Source: Calothrix sp. 336/3 (GTDB lineage: Bacteria; Cyanobacteriota; Cyanobacteriia; Cyanobacteriales; Nostocaceae). From it: 64,000 bases of DNA. The notes under the pieces are model-generated. The model did not search any database, was not told where the DNA came from, and saw nothing but the letters and a program-made list of their open reading frames with translations. The position numbers were made by a program, and so were the translations under genes. The stretch covers positions 2,396,700 to 2,460,699 of the forward strand of contig NZ_CP011382.1 of the NCBI RefSeq assembly GCF_000734895.2, written 5' to 3'. Of the stretch, positions 8,717 through 17,403 are shown in pieces (the stretch's first letter is position 1; each line of letters begins with the position of its first letter).

Positions 8717-11700
8717 TTAGTCATCCCTTATCATCGCTTCCCCTCCTTCCTCTTTTGGTGGTAATAAAATAGTATTTTCTAAAGCTTCATAACCCAGAGT
8801 TCCAAAAAAGAATTTTTGATTATCAGCCATTTCACTAGTGACCGTAATTTCATTAATTATGTGAGTTGGACCATTGCTTGCAACGGGAACCGAGGTAAGT
8901 AGAGAACGGGAAGTAGAGGCGATCGCCTCCCTGATATTGGATTGATTTTCTTGTTGATTTTGATGATGCATTTGAAAATCCACTACATAGTCAACGTAAT
9001 ATTGCTGCTCCACAAAATTGAGAATTGCAGAACGATAAATAACACCACAAAAATCCATTTCTGCCCCTTGATTCACCGTCCAAGGTGTGAGAAAACCAAT
9101 GATTCCTCTATCTAATTCGCGGGAATAATAGCCAAAGTTTTGGTTATAGGGAGATTTAAACTTGACAGAAAATTCGACTTGGATATATTCATATATCGGA
9201 TTAACAACTTGAATCTCAACCCAAGGGGAACTAACACTGAGCAAATATTCCTTGATTTTCTCCCGGAGGTTAACATTAACTTTTGGTTCAAATTCCTGGG
9301 AAATACGCTCTGGTAATATTTTAGGAATTACTACCAAAGTTATAGCCCCAGGTACAAGTTCATTAAACTGCTGACCCTTCACCTGTCCATGATTAATGCA
9401 ACGCACCTGATGAATTTCCGGAAATTTTTCTAATACCAACCGCTCATAATCAAAGATGGTGACTGCTCGACCTTTATGACGTAAATGCTCACTAATTCGG
9501 GTGTAAAAATGGCTAGGTTGTTCCTTAACTTTGCCACCAAAAGAATTATAGGGTTGCTCAATTTTTTTGATAGCTTCTGTGGGTTCAGCTAATTTCGCGA
9601 TACTTCCAGTTGGTAAGGGATTTGCTAAATGGTTGCCATCATTTCCTGTGTCAACAAAAGTTACCCTTGCAGCTTGGGTGTGAACATCAATAATTTGACA
9701 CATAGCTCGACTGCGAGATTTCACACTAGCTTTAATCCAGTGTAAATTTGGGTCGAGAATGGTAGTTTTATCCTTACTAATTTCCTGGGGAATTGGCAAA
9801 TTGATGATACCGTAAGCAATTAACCCGTTGGTGTTGTCATTAATAACGATATTACGCAAGGAAATCCAATCATTATTTTGGAGGTAATACCACTCAATCT
9901 CTGTCTTTTTTAACTCTCCATCAGCACTTTCTTCCACTACTTGAAATAGCAAAGGTAACGCTGTCGGTGGTTCGAGATTTTCCAATCCAATCAGCAATTC
10001 TCCCTCGTTGGTAAATTGTGGTAAAAAATAGGATTGTTTCTCATCCCAAGCTGCAAACCCATCAAATGGATGGAGATGGAATAATTGGCAATCTTTTTTC
10101 TCTGCTACTGCTGTGTATTTGAGAGAGATTTCTTGAATTACTGGTGTTAATGGTTCTTTAGGTATGATTGGTTCATCTGCAAACTCGACATAGTGTTTAG
10201 GAGAAACAACCTTAAAAATGCCATCCTTATTTCTGTAATAAGCTCCAATAACTGCTTGTCTTCTCTCACCAACACCTGGTACGGGAATCCTTTGATTTGT
10301 TGCAGTAGCCAAAACTTGCCGCGTTAATACGGTAGGATATTCATCGTGGAGAAAATCACTTTCGATGAGTTGGAGACGTAAAAAACCATTTTGACTATCG
10401 GGGGTGAAAGCTTCCACAATTCTAGTGTCAGCAACAGAATTAAGTTTGAGTTTCCCTAATTCATTTGTGAGAGAAATTTCGCTACTATCAAATAGGTTTC
10501 GGGTTGGTTGATTTTCCGTGGGATGCCAAATTTTTTGTCGCAGGGATGCAACTGCTAATTTACCTGGGTTAAAGTTGGAACTGAGGGTAACTTTATCTGG
10601 TTTGCTAATATCAGAAGCACTATCATAAGCAGCATAAATATCTAACCAGTCTTTGGGTTTTTCTTGTTCTAACTTCAGGTGAATAGTCAGTGCAGTCAAG
10701 TGCTTTTGCAATACTTCTTGACTACCAATGTAAAAATTGGCTTTGGTTTTGGGTCTGCTACCAAACGGTTGAAAGGGTTTAGTTGCATCTAATACTGCTA
10801 AATCATTTTGTAATACTAATTTGCGAACTTCTATATCTTGAGCTTGGATATTCAACTCAACAAGTTTAATATTCTGGAAATAACTATAGGCAGATAAATT
10901 ATTGACTAGCACATCATCTTTTAATTGCAACCTCGCCACAGGTAGATGAGTTGAAAGTTTTGCCCCAGGTAATTCAGAATTATAAATATCAATTGCTTCC
11001 TGCTCCGCAGAGAGCTTTACCGCTAATTTGAGGATATTATTTTCTAAGCTAGTTTCGCTGGTCTGTGGGATGAGAATTTCCCCAACTATCCAGTCTTTTT
11101 TCCCGCTAAATTCAATCGTAAAAATTTTAGGTAAATCGCTAGCTTTTACCGTTTTAACTTCTTTATCAAAAGTCAAAGTCAAAACTAAGGTGCGGTTTCC
11201 TTCCTGAAGATAAAAAATATTTGAGGCGATCGCCAATCCTAACTGACTATGTTTACGTGTATTATCACCAAAGGGCAACCATGCTTTAACTATTTGCTCC
11301 TTGGGAAAATCTCCACCTTCTCCGTCAAAGCTGTTCACTTGGGATGAAGTATAAAAACCCAGCAAATTTTCCGGTTGATCACCAGTCGCAATTTCTTGCG
11401 AGTCCAAAAATAACCCTTTCAAACTAGCTATTTGGGCTTTGTGGATAACGGTTTCCGTATCTAGTTGGTAAAATAACTCAGCACCACTAGCATCCTTACC
11501 AGCAAGAAAACGAGTCCCCCCATCCAGCTTATATTCTGGGAATGATTTAGCCAGTTCCAAAATTAAGTGAGCGCTGTCAGCTGAACCTGGGCGATCGCGC
11601 AATTGCAAAACCTGACGATAGAAAAAGTCCAGATGTCTTTGCGTCATCCGATTCAAGTCATCCCTGACTGGTCGCATCACCTCCCAAAAGGCAAAATATA

Positions 11701-12403
11701 AAGATAGGTGGGGTGGATGATCCTGTCGTTTTTCTAAACTATCCCGGAGATATTGAGGAGCGATTTGGATAATTTGACGGTAATTTTGAAATAGGGCTTG
11801 AAATACAAAGTCTAATTCTGCTCGTTGCACAGGTATGGGAACAGCTGCAACTTCTGAGTTAATTTGCAGATGAAATTTTTGAGCAAAATCTCGGTAAAAA
11901 TTTGTCGGTGCTTTCTGAGCAGCTTTTTCAAAGGACAGTATTCGCTGGATAGCTTCCCGCAAATTAGTCTGCACCAATCCGGCGATCGCGGACTTGAGGG
12001 GAGTATAATCTTCTAACTTCTCATGCCAGCCTTGAATACGCAATAAAATTCCACGAACGTCAGCCAATATTAGCTCTAGAGTGTCACGAGATGGATTTTT
12101 GAGAAATTTATCCAAATGCTCCCGATACTTCTCCTTGACGCTTTCCGGGCGGGTTTTACTAATCAAGGCGATCTGCACAGGGGTGCTATTAGTAAAAAAT
12201 TCTTGCCAATTCCCATCTGCGGTGTTGTCTTCTTTGTAGTAATTAACCCGTTCGCTCAGTTTATGAGCAAAAACCAGAAAATCAGCCAAATCGCCCTCGT
12301 CAATTTTGACAAAATCGGGTGACAGGGCTGGAAGTTGTCGCTGTTCCTGGCTTACCCCATCGCGGATTAAGGGATTTTTCGGTGGTTCGCGGCGGATATT
12401 CAT
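8717..12403 (-). CDS. CIS baseplate protein, Afp11/Cis11-like (baseplate J)
   Basis: A 1228-aa baseplate component. Residues about 90-300 match the helical N-terminal part of Afp11-type proteins (GILLRIQGWHEKLEDYTPL, then FYRDFAQKFHLQIN). The C-terminal third carries the baseplate-J-like hallmark (FYTRISEHLRHKGRAVTIFD, YERLVLEKFPEIHQVRCI), then VNLREKIKEYLLSVSSPW and a beta-rich end. It lies about 50 bp after the gp25-like gene and about 90 bp before the small membrane protein. The family is larger in cyanobacterial and Bacteroidetes CIS than in phages, and the size here fits that. Confidence 0.88.
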   Translation of the reverse strand: MNIRREPPKNPLIRDGVSQEQRQLPALSPDFVKIDEGDLADFLVFAHKLSERVNYYKEDNTADGNWQEFFTNSTPVQIALISKTRPESVKEKYREHLDKFLKNPSRDTLELILADVRGILLRIQGWHEKLEDYTPLKSAIAGLVQTNLREAIQRILSFEKAAQKAPTNFYRDFAQKFHLQINSEVAAVPIPVQRAELDFVFQALFQNYRQIIQIAPQYLRDSLEKRQDHPPHLSLYFAFWEVMRPVRDDLNRMTQRHLDFFYRQVLQLRDRPGSADSAHLILELAKSFPEYKLDGGTRFLAGKDASGAELFYQLDTETVIHKAQIASLKGLFLDSQEIATGDQPENLLGFYTSSQVNSFDGEGGDFPKEQIVKAWLPFGDNTRKHSQLGLAIASNIFYLQEGNRTLVLTLTFDKEVKTVKASDLPKIFTIEFSGKKDWIVGEILIPQTSETSLENNILKLAVKLSAEQEAIDIYNSELPGAKLSTHLPVARLQLKDDVLVNNLSAYSYFQNIKLVELNIQAQDIEVRKLVLQNDLAVLDATKPFQPFGSRPKTKANFYIGSQEVLQKHLTALTIHLKLEQEKPKDWLDIYAAYDSASDISKPDKVTLSSNFNPGKLAVASLRQKIWHPTENQPTRNLFDSSEISLTNELGKLKLNSVADTRIVEAFTPDSQNGFLRLQLIESDFLHDEYPTVLTRQVLATATNQRIPVPGVGERRQAVIGAYYRNKDGIFKVVSPKHYVEFADEPIIPKEPLTPVIQEISLKYTAVAEKKDCQLFHLHPFDGFAAWDEKQSYFLPQFTNEGELLIGLENLEPPTALPLLFQVVEESADGELKKTEIEWYYLQNNDWISLRNIVINDNTNGLIAYGIINLPIPQEISKDKTTILDPNLHWIKASVKSRSRAMCQIIDVHTQAARVTFVDTGNDGNHLANPLPTGSIAKLAEPTEAIKKIEQPYNSFGGKVKEQPSHFYTRISEHLRHKGRAVTIFDYERLVLEKFPEIHQVRCINHGQVKGQQFNELVPGAITLVVIPKILPERISQEFEPKVNVNLREKIKEYLLSVSSPWVEIQVVNPIYEYIQVEFSVKFKSPYNQNFGYYSRELDRGIIGFLTPWTVNQGAEMDFCGVIYRSAILNFVEQQYYVDYVVDFQMHHQNQQENQSNIREAIASTSRSLLTSVPVASNGPTHIINEITVTSEMADNQKFFFGTLGYEALENTILLPPKEEGGEAMIRDD

Positions 12404-12454
12404 CGGCTTATAAACTTACAAACATTGAGGAAACCTTGGCATTTCCAAATCAAA

Positions 12455-12934
12455 TCAAACATTGGCGATGCTCCCTAATTGCAAATTGACTGGAATTTCA
12501 CCTTTAGTAACGGCTGGAAGCAGATTTCCGCTACTTTCCTCTATGTAAAAGGGATAGACCAAATTAAAGCGAGAATTGATATTGGGAATGGTGTAATCAA
12601 TGGTAAGTTTCACCCGTCCTTCCAATTGTTCATCCAAACTCAGGTCTAAGCTGTTGAGCAAAATGCGCGGTTCGTGATAGAGGATGGAGGTACGTAGTTG
12701 TTCCTTGATACTACTAGCAATAGTGGGACTCAGGGGTTCAAAGACAAAATCTTGGAGATTGCAACCATAGGTCGGCTGCATTACCCGTTCCCCTAAATAT
12801 GTAGATAGGAGAATTATCAGGCTTTCACAAATATCCTCCTCTGCACTCACCAACCCCACACTTGCCGAGGCTTTATTAAAGGTAGGTGGAAATCCCCAAC
12901 CTGTTCCTAAAAAGGCTTTATCGTTGTTTTCCAT
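12455..12934 (-). CDS. Baseplate wedge protein, gp25/GPW family (Cis9-like)
   Basis: A 159-aa GPW/gp25 family protein, the small baseplate subunit that contacts the sheath and triggers contraction. Visible motifs are the N-terminal GTGWGFPPTF, the central helix EEDICESLIILLSTYLGERV, and the family signature MQPTYGCNLQDFVFEPLS, which is the usual R.m.P.yG..l.d.lFe pattern. Length is normal for the family. The gene lies between the PAAR gene (about 110 bp away, separated by a heptamer repeat array) and the baseplate-J-like gene. Confidence 0.93.
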   Translation of the reverse strand: MENNDKAFLGTGWGFPPTFNKASASVGLVSAEEDICESLIILLSTYLGERVMQPTYGCNLQDFVFEPLSPTIASSIKEQLRTSILYHEPRILLNSLDLSLDEQLEGRVKLTIDYTIPNINSRFNLVYPFYIEESSGNLLPAVTKGEIPVNLQLGSIANV

Positions 12935-12989
12935 CTCAAGTGCTTCGCGCTAATTCATGAAAATTTAATTACAAATTACGTTAGCGTTA

Positions 12990-13040
12990 GCTCTCCCGCA
13001 GGGAGCATTACGAATTACGAATTACGAATTACGAATTATT
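12990..13040. repeat. Hairpin plus attacga heptamer array
   Basis: The gap between the PAAR and gp25-like genes holds a small hairpin (ctccc-gca-gggag at about 12993-13005) followed at once by more than four perfect copies of the heptamer attacga (13007-13034 and beyond). Such short tandemly repeated heptamers are well known in heterocystous cyanobacteria. A related cassette lies upstream of the sheath gene's stop at 17300-17400. Confidence 0.85.
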
Positions 13041-13042
13041 AT

Positions 13043-13336
13043 TCACCCCCCAATCAACACGTTGAATGCTCCTAAGACAATCGAACCTCCGTGAGCAGTA
13101 GTATCCCCAATCCTAGCTGCGGGTTTGCCACCAATTAGCACCGTTGTGGAACCCAAAATGATCGTATCCGGTGGTCCCGTACAGGTGCAGGTATCACCGA
13201 CTACAGCTGCTGGCAACCCAGCAATTAAGACAGTGGGGACTCCGGGAGCAATAATTGGTCCACCCACATGGGGAACAACTCCTGTCACCATAGGACAAAC
13301 ATGCATATCAGTCAGACGAGCTGCTGGTTTTCCCAT
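13043..13336 (-). CDS. PAAR-repeat spike tip protein (Cis10-like)
   Basis: A 97-aa PAAR protein that caps the VgrG spike with a sharp, metal-stabilised cone. It opens with GKPAARLTDMHVCPM and repeats the PAAR signature as GGKPAARIGDTTAHGG. His and Cys residues that could bind the metal are in MHVCP, VPHVGG, GDTCTC and TAHGG. It is a bare PAAR domain with no fused effector. It follows the VgrG gene by 36 bp in the same operon. Confidence 0.96.
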   Translation of the reverse strand: MGKPAARLTDMHVCPMVTGVVPHVGGPIIAPGVPTVLIAGLPAAVVGDTCTCTGPPDTIILGSTTVLIGGKPAARIGDTTAHGGSIVLGAFNVLIGG

Positions 13337-13372
13337 TTTCTTATCTTTCCTTTGTATATTTAGTGACTTTTA

Positions 13373-15145
13373 TTAATTAATTTGTACTAAGGAACCTTTT
13401 AAAATGGCGATCGCGCTTGTGGATACTTCAGCCCCTGCATTTCCTTGGGCTTTAAATTGAGCGTTAGCTTTAACATTCACATTTAAGCCCTCAACACTGG
13501 TATCCTGTGCAGCTTTGAGGGTGAGTTTACCAGTAGCTTCCAGGGTAATATCTTTCGGACTTTTAATCGTGATACCCTTATCATTCATGGTCATGGTATT
13601 ACCATTTTGGTCTTTCAAAGTAATGCCCTTATCCTCATCAGAGATGATAATTTTGTTACCTCCCGGTGTTTCCAAAGTCATAATTCTCTTATCGTCATCA
13701 AAAGTAACTTTCATTTGCGATCGCGTAAAAAAGCCCTTGTGATGGTTTTCATCTTCGGCTTGCAGGGGTGCTGGTTTGGCGCTACTATTCAACATTCCCA
13801 AAACAATCGGGTCGCGGGGATCGTCGTTGAGAAAACCCACAACAACCTCATCACCAATTTCCGGACGAAAGAAGGAACCACGATTATTCCCCGCATCTAA
13901 GGTAGCAATCCGTGACCAAATTCCCTCACTTTGAAAGTTAATGGTCGGGGTTTTGACTAAAATGCGGTCTTGTCTGTTGGGGTCTTCCTTTAACTGCACC
14001 ACCACCCCAATTTGTAAGCCGTTGACACCGGGAACTAGTCCGGATGCTGGTCGTTCGACAATATCTGTTACCTGGTAAAACCACTGAGGTTCCATCCCCA
14101 ATTGCATATATGTATACCAAGCTCCACCCACCATCTCATGACGCACACCCGAAACATAGGCTAACCCGTTGAAGCGTTTACCTAGTCCGTTCAGTTCCAC
14201 CAAGGTATCAGGTTTAGCATCAGGGCTGCCAATCGTCTTTACCTTACCCTGAATCTTGGATAATCGACTTTTCAACAGTTGAGCATCAGCCCAAGCTTTG
14301 AGTTCATTCTGTTCTAACTTACCACTGTGACGCAGTTCCCAAGTATCGAGAGCGATCGCACTAGCTAATGTCTTTCCCGATAAATCACCTTGCTTGTTAA
14401 CTTGCGGTTCCGATGCGGTCACTTCCTGTAACCTCTGGTTGCTATAATCCCAAGCTTGCGCCTTAACTGCTTGATATTGGTTTCTCGCGTCCATTTCCGC
14501 AGCAAATTCCAGTAGGTTTACCCCATAGGTGAGGCTGACTATCGGATTACCACTAGTACTTGGAGCTTTAACCTTGAGTTTCCCATTCTCCGCCAGGACA
14601 ATCAATCCATTCATTTCCGCCCGTGAGAGAATAAAGTCCCAATCGCTCGCGTAGTATTGGACAATTTCCGGATGTTCACCTGTGGTAGCTTCGATATCCT
14701 GACTAATGCCAGCGTAACTGCTAATAATTTGGGCGATCGCATCACTATCTTTAACTTTTGTAAAATACCGACTGTGACGACCAATGGCTAATTTAGCAGC
14801 AACATCTTTGCAATCAAGCACCAAAATAGAGTCCCCATTTGCACCGACTTTAATTGCGTGCTTAACAATTAGCCCCTTAAATATCTTGCTATTCGCACTA
14901 TCGTAACCAATGGCAATTTCCACCTGCTTCCCCGGAATCAAGTCTGCACCCTCACTCGCGGCAAAGGTTTCCTCAGCAGCAGCACCATCCCGCAGGACGA
15001 TTGTTGCTGTGGGGATACGGTTAACTGCTCGATGTACTGTCAAAGACAACACAGTATAATCATTCGTGATGTCTTTACCGTCAGAGAGTAACGTGAAGGT
15101 GGCGACATTGTAGAGTGAATTCGCCGGAATAATTAGATCGGTCAT
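13373..15145 (-). CDS. VgrG/gpD-like central spike (Afp8/Cis8-like)
   Basis: A 590-aa spike protein. Residues about 1-330 form the gpD/gp27-like hub (VEIAIGYDSANSKIFKGLI; YYASDWDFILSRAEMNGL). Residues about 375-455 form the gp5-like OB fold (QIGVVVQLKEDPNRQDRILV, then RPEIGDEVVVGFLNDDPR, DPIVLGML). The C-terminus has the repeating beta-helix spike (GGNKIIISDEDKGITLKDQN, then MNDKGITIKSPKDITLEATG). The ATG overlaps the stop of the LysM protein gene by 4 bp (ATGA), showing translational coupling. No C-terminal toxin extension is present. Confidence 0.95.
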   Translation of the reverse strand: MTDLIIPANSLYNVATFTLLSDGKDITNDYTVLSLTVHRAVNRIPTATIVLRDGAAAEETFAASEGADLIPGKQVEIAIGYDSANSKIFKGLIVKHAIKVGANGDSILVLDCKDVAAKLAIGRHSRYFTKVKDSDAIAQIISSYAGISQDIEATTGEHPEIVQYYASDWDFILSRAEMNGLIVLAENGKLKVKAPSTSGNPIVSLTYGVNLLEFAAEMDARNQYQAVKAQAWDYSNQRLQEVTASEPQVNKQGDLSGKTLASAIALDTWELRHSGKLEQNELKAWADAQLLKSRLSKIQGKVKTIGSPDAKPDTLVELNGLGKRFNGLAYVSGVRHEMVGGAWYTYMQLGMEPQWFYQVTDIVERPASGLVPGVNGLQIGVVVQLKEDPNRQDRILVKTPTINFQSEGIWSRIATLDAGNNRGSFFRPEIGDEVVVGFLNDDPRDPIVLGMLNSSAKPAPLQAEDENHHKGFFTRSQMKVTFDDDKRIMTLETPGGNKIIISDEDKGITLKDQNGNTMTMNDKGITIKSPKDITLEATGKLTLKAAQDTSVEGLNVNVKANAQFKAQGNAGAEVSTSAIAILKGSLVQIN

Positions 15146-15870
15146 AGCTCTGTTTTATCCAGGGGTGGGAATCTTAAATCGGTATTAGTCTTTAAACGGC
15201 GGAAATTAATCAAACCGTTAACTTTGGCAATTTGCAGGTAATAGGATGGATCGTCATAGATGCGATAGGTCATTAAAGGTAAAGTGTCACTAGCAGTCAC
15301 CTTGCGTTGGTGGGTGAGATCGGGAGATTGTTTGTTTTCCTCCAGCAGTCTTAGTGTTTGCTCGGTATAACTAGTAAAAGTGGCACTTAGCTTGGCTCGC
15401 AGAGGCTTACCATCGGACGCAAATAGGGTGTAATTGACCTGGAGATTGGTCAGGAGACAGTTAAAACCATTCTTACCAGCGTAACCAAAGGAAAAATCTC
15501 CCCACAACAACCGGATAAAATTTGGCTTGTGTGTCTGGGGATTCATGGTGTAAGTCAACCGGAAAAACTCCTGGAGTTGTTTGACCACATCCTGGTGAAA
15601 TTTTCCCGGATTTTGGCGATCGGGAACTACCCCCGTTCCATCAAAAATAAAATCTATTTTTAGTTCCTGTGGTCGAGTATATTTATATTCCGGATTATTA
15701 TGTTGAGAACCCTGAGCTTGGCTACGGTTATATTCAATTTGAAATTGTTGGGAAAACTGCTCCGGATTGATAGGTAAATCAAAATACCCAATCTTACTTT
15801 GGTAGCGATCGTCCTTATAAATCTCCAACTTAACCTTAGTCAGTTCACCTGTTTTGACAGAATTGACCAT
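15142..15870 (-). CDS. LysM tube/spike adaptor (Afp7/Cis7-like)
   Basis: A 242-aa protein that joins the inner tube to the spike. Residues about 10-175 are the CIS tube protein N-terminal domain (IGYFDLPINPEQFSQQFQIE, YKYTRPQELKIDFIFDGTG). Residues about 185-240 are a LysM-type domain (VTASDTLPLMTYRIYDDPSY, then LQIAKVNGLINFRRL, DLRFPPL). It follows the 58-aa gene by 3 bp and overlaps the VgrG start by 4 bp. Length and order match other CIS operons. Confidence 0.92.
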   Translation of the reverse strand: MVNSVKTGELTKVKLEIYKDDRYQSKIGYFDLPINPEQFSQQFQIEYNRSQAQGSQHNNPEYKYTRPQELKIDFIFDGTGVVPDRQNPGKFHQDVVKQLQEFFRLTYTMNPQTHKPNFIRLLWGDFSFGYAGKNGFNCLLTNLQVNYTLFASDGKPLRAKLSATFTSYTEQTLRLLEENKQSPDLTHQRKVTASDTLPLMTYRIYDDPSYYLQIAKVNGLINFRRLKTNTDLRFPPLDKTEL

Positions 15871-15873
15871 AGG

Positions 15874-16050
15874 TTAGCGCTCCGATTGTTCCTTGAGGAT
15901 AGCTAATACCTGCTCAACACAGGCAGCAATAATATCCGCTTGATTATTGACATTAGTACCGTTTTCTGATTCCTCTTGATTGGTATTTTGCCCCTGCCCT
16001 AAATCATGAACGGATGCTTTGATGACTAATTCTCTAATTTCCAATGGCAT
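15874..16050 (-). CDS. Small DUF5908-type CIS protein (58 aa)
   Basis: A 58-aa frame from ATG 16050 to TAA 15874-15876. The N-terminus MPLEIRELVIKASV is the hallmark I associate with DUF5908, a family of short proteins beside contractile-tail genes. The middle is polar (Q/N/E-rich) and the C-terminus is an amphipathic helix (DIIAACVEQVLAILKEQ). It ends 3 bp before the LysM protein start, so it is clearly in the operon. Its function is unknown; a chaperone or assembly role is only a guess. The frame is easily missed because of its size. Confidence 0.85.
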   Translation of the reverse strand: MPLEIRELVIKASVHDLGQGQNTNQEESENGTNVNNQADIIAACVEQVLAILKEQSER

Positions 16051-16081
16051 AATAATCTAATTTTCCTAAAAAAGTCTTGTA

Positions 16082-16186
16082 GTGGCGTGGCAAGCTTAAA
16101 ATGATGCAATAAAATTTGTTTGTAGTTGCGCTTTAGCGCTTCTTTTACTAGAAATCTAATGCACAACTTTAGCCTTGACACGCCAG
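16082..16186. mobile_element. MITE-like 105-bp inverted-repeat element
   Basis: The gap between the second tube gene and the 58-aa gene holds imperfect terminal inverted repeats of 27 bp: 16082-16108 and 16160-16186, matching at about 20 of 27 positions, with a short middle. The transcript would fold into a long hairpin. No transposase is present, so it would be a non-autonomous element or a REP-like hairpin inside the CIS operon, where it could trim read-through from the abundant tube genes. Confidence 0.65.
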
Positions 16187-16212
16187 TAGGGTGCGTTAGT
16201 AACGCTCCATTC

Positions 16213-16692
16213 TTACTTCTGTGGCTCAAAATAGCTATAATTCAGTTCCAATGATTCAATGGCGATCGCGTTTTGTTCGGCATTAAATTCTGAAACAGAC
16301 CACTTTTTGGGCCAAGCATTGATGACTTTCCAAACAACAAGCGGTTCGACATTTGCAGGAGTATTTTGAGGTGCTGAACCTTGCACATGTAACAACCTGA
16401 CCAGCAAATCCATCGGGCGAATATCAAATTTGACAATGGCATCCATACACCAATTCACCATCTGGGAATTTTTTACTAAGCCTCGCTTCAGCACCAACGG
16501 GCTATATTTACTACGCACTGGTAAAGTATGCTCAAACCGGTTTTCCCCTCCCTCCTTGAGCGATTCCGTTTGCATATCTCCACTCAAACCCGTAATACTT
16601 TGAAAGCGAGTTTCGACGTTCTGCTTATCCAGACCTTCACCCAGAAATATAACGTCAAAAAAGAAACTGACTGGGGGATAAGTATATTCCAT
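16213..16692 (-). CDS. Inner tube protein, gp19-like (second tube paralogue)
   Basis: A 159-aa T4 gp19-like tail tube protein. Motifs are YPPVSFFFDVIFLG at the N-terminus, FQSITGLSGDMQTESLKEGG, the central LVLKRGLV, and VVWKVINAWPKKWSVSEFNA followed by IAIESLELNYSYF. It is longer and more diverged than the next upstream tube protein. Such second paralogues (Afp5/Cis1b-like) usually form the first tube ring on the spike. It lies about 90 bp after the main tube gene. Confidence 0.92.
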   Translation of the reverse strand: MEYTYPPVSFFFDVIFLGEGLDKQNVETRFQSITGLSGDMQTESLKEGGENRFEHTLPVRSKYSPLVLKRGLVKNSQMVNWCMDAIVKFDIRPMDLLVRLLHVQGSAPQNTPANVEPLVVWKVINAWPKKWSVSEFNAEQNAIAIESLELNYSYFEPQK

Positions 16693-16785
16693 AGCTTTAG
16701 GTGTATCACATTAGTTATGAGAGGTTAGTAGTAGGGATTTATCGCTCTTAGGGACTAGAGCAACAACTACAAACCTGGAAAACCA

Positions 16786-17223
16786 CTAGCCATTTTGAAT
16801 TGTCAGCCCTTCGTGAACAATCTCAATGGTTTCAATTGCTACCTCATTCCCATCACTTTTCAGGTCGGTAGAAGTTGCTTTCGTGGGCCAAGCTCGGTTT
16901 ACCTTCCAAACCACCACCGGCTCATGTTTCTCATTCAAGAGACTAATAGTTAAATCCCGCCGCTCAATCGTATTTAAAGCTACTGTATTCCACCAAGTAT
17001 AAAACTCATTATCTCCCTTCATTGTCCCCCTTTTCATCGTAATCGCTCCAAACTTCTGCATCCCAGGCATCTGTAGCTTGCTATACTGAGGCATATTTCC
17101 TTCTCGGTATTCAATCGGCTGGGTTTCCACATTTAGCCCAGAAACTTCGGTAAATCCGATACGTTTACCACCCCACTCAACTTGGAAATGAAACTTAGGT
17201 AATGGATAGTTAATGTCTGTCAT
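16786..17223 (-). CDS. Main inner tube protein, gp19/Hcp-like (Afp1/Cis1-like)
   Basis: A 145-aa tail tube protein of the gp19 fold, the main stacking subunit of the inner tube. Motifs are YPLPKFHFQVEWGGKRIGF, TEVSGLNVETQPIEYREGN, the conserved KFGAITMKRGTMKGDNEFY, and VVWKVNRAWPTKATSTDLKS, ending in VAIETIEIVHEGL. Length is typical. It follows the sheath gene after a 180-bp gap full of repeats, which may help set the sheath-to-tube ratio. Confidence 0.95.
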   Translation of the reverse strand: MTDINYPLPKFHFQVEWGGKRIGFTEVSGLNVETQPIEYREGNMPQYSKLQMPGMQKFGAITMKRGTMKGDNEFYTWWNTVALNTIERRDLTISLLNEKHEPVVVWKVNRAWPTKATSTDLKSDGNEVAIETIEIVHEGLTIQNG

Positions 17224-17264
17224 GGTTAGTTAGTTAATTGGTACATGGATATCTGCTTTCTTTT

Positions 17265-17403
17265 CTGAATTGCGAATTACGTAGACGCGGAGCGTCTTCC
17301 CGTAGGGTATTGCGAATTACGTTAGCGTTAGCTCTCCTGAAAGGAGCATTACGAATTACGAATTGCGAATTACGAATTACGAATTACGAATTACGAATTG
17401 GTA
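17265..17403. repeat. Repeat-packed gap: two hairpins and heptamer array
   Basis: Between the sheath stop and the tube start lie gacgc-gga-gcgtc (about 17283-17295), ctcct-gaa-aggag (about 17333-17345), and then a run of aattacg/aattgcg heptamers up to the sheath stop codon. The layout mirrors the hairpin-plus-heptamer cassette at 12990-13040. This is a dispersed repeat family, not a gene. Confidence 0.85.

Noticed and set aside
12990..13040. CRISPR array
   Set aside because: The repeats are contiguous 7-mers without spacers, typical of cyanobacterial heptamer repeats.
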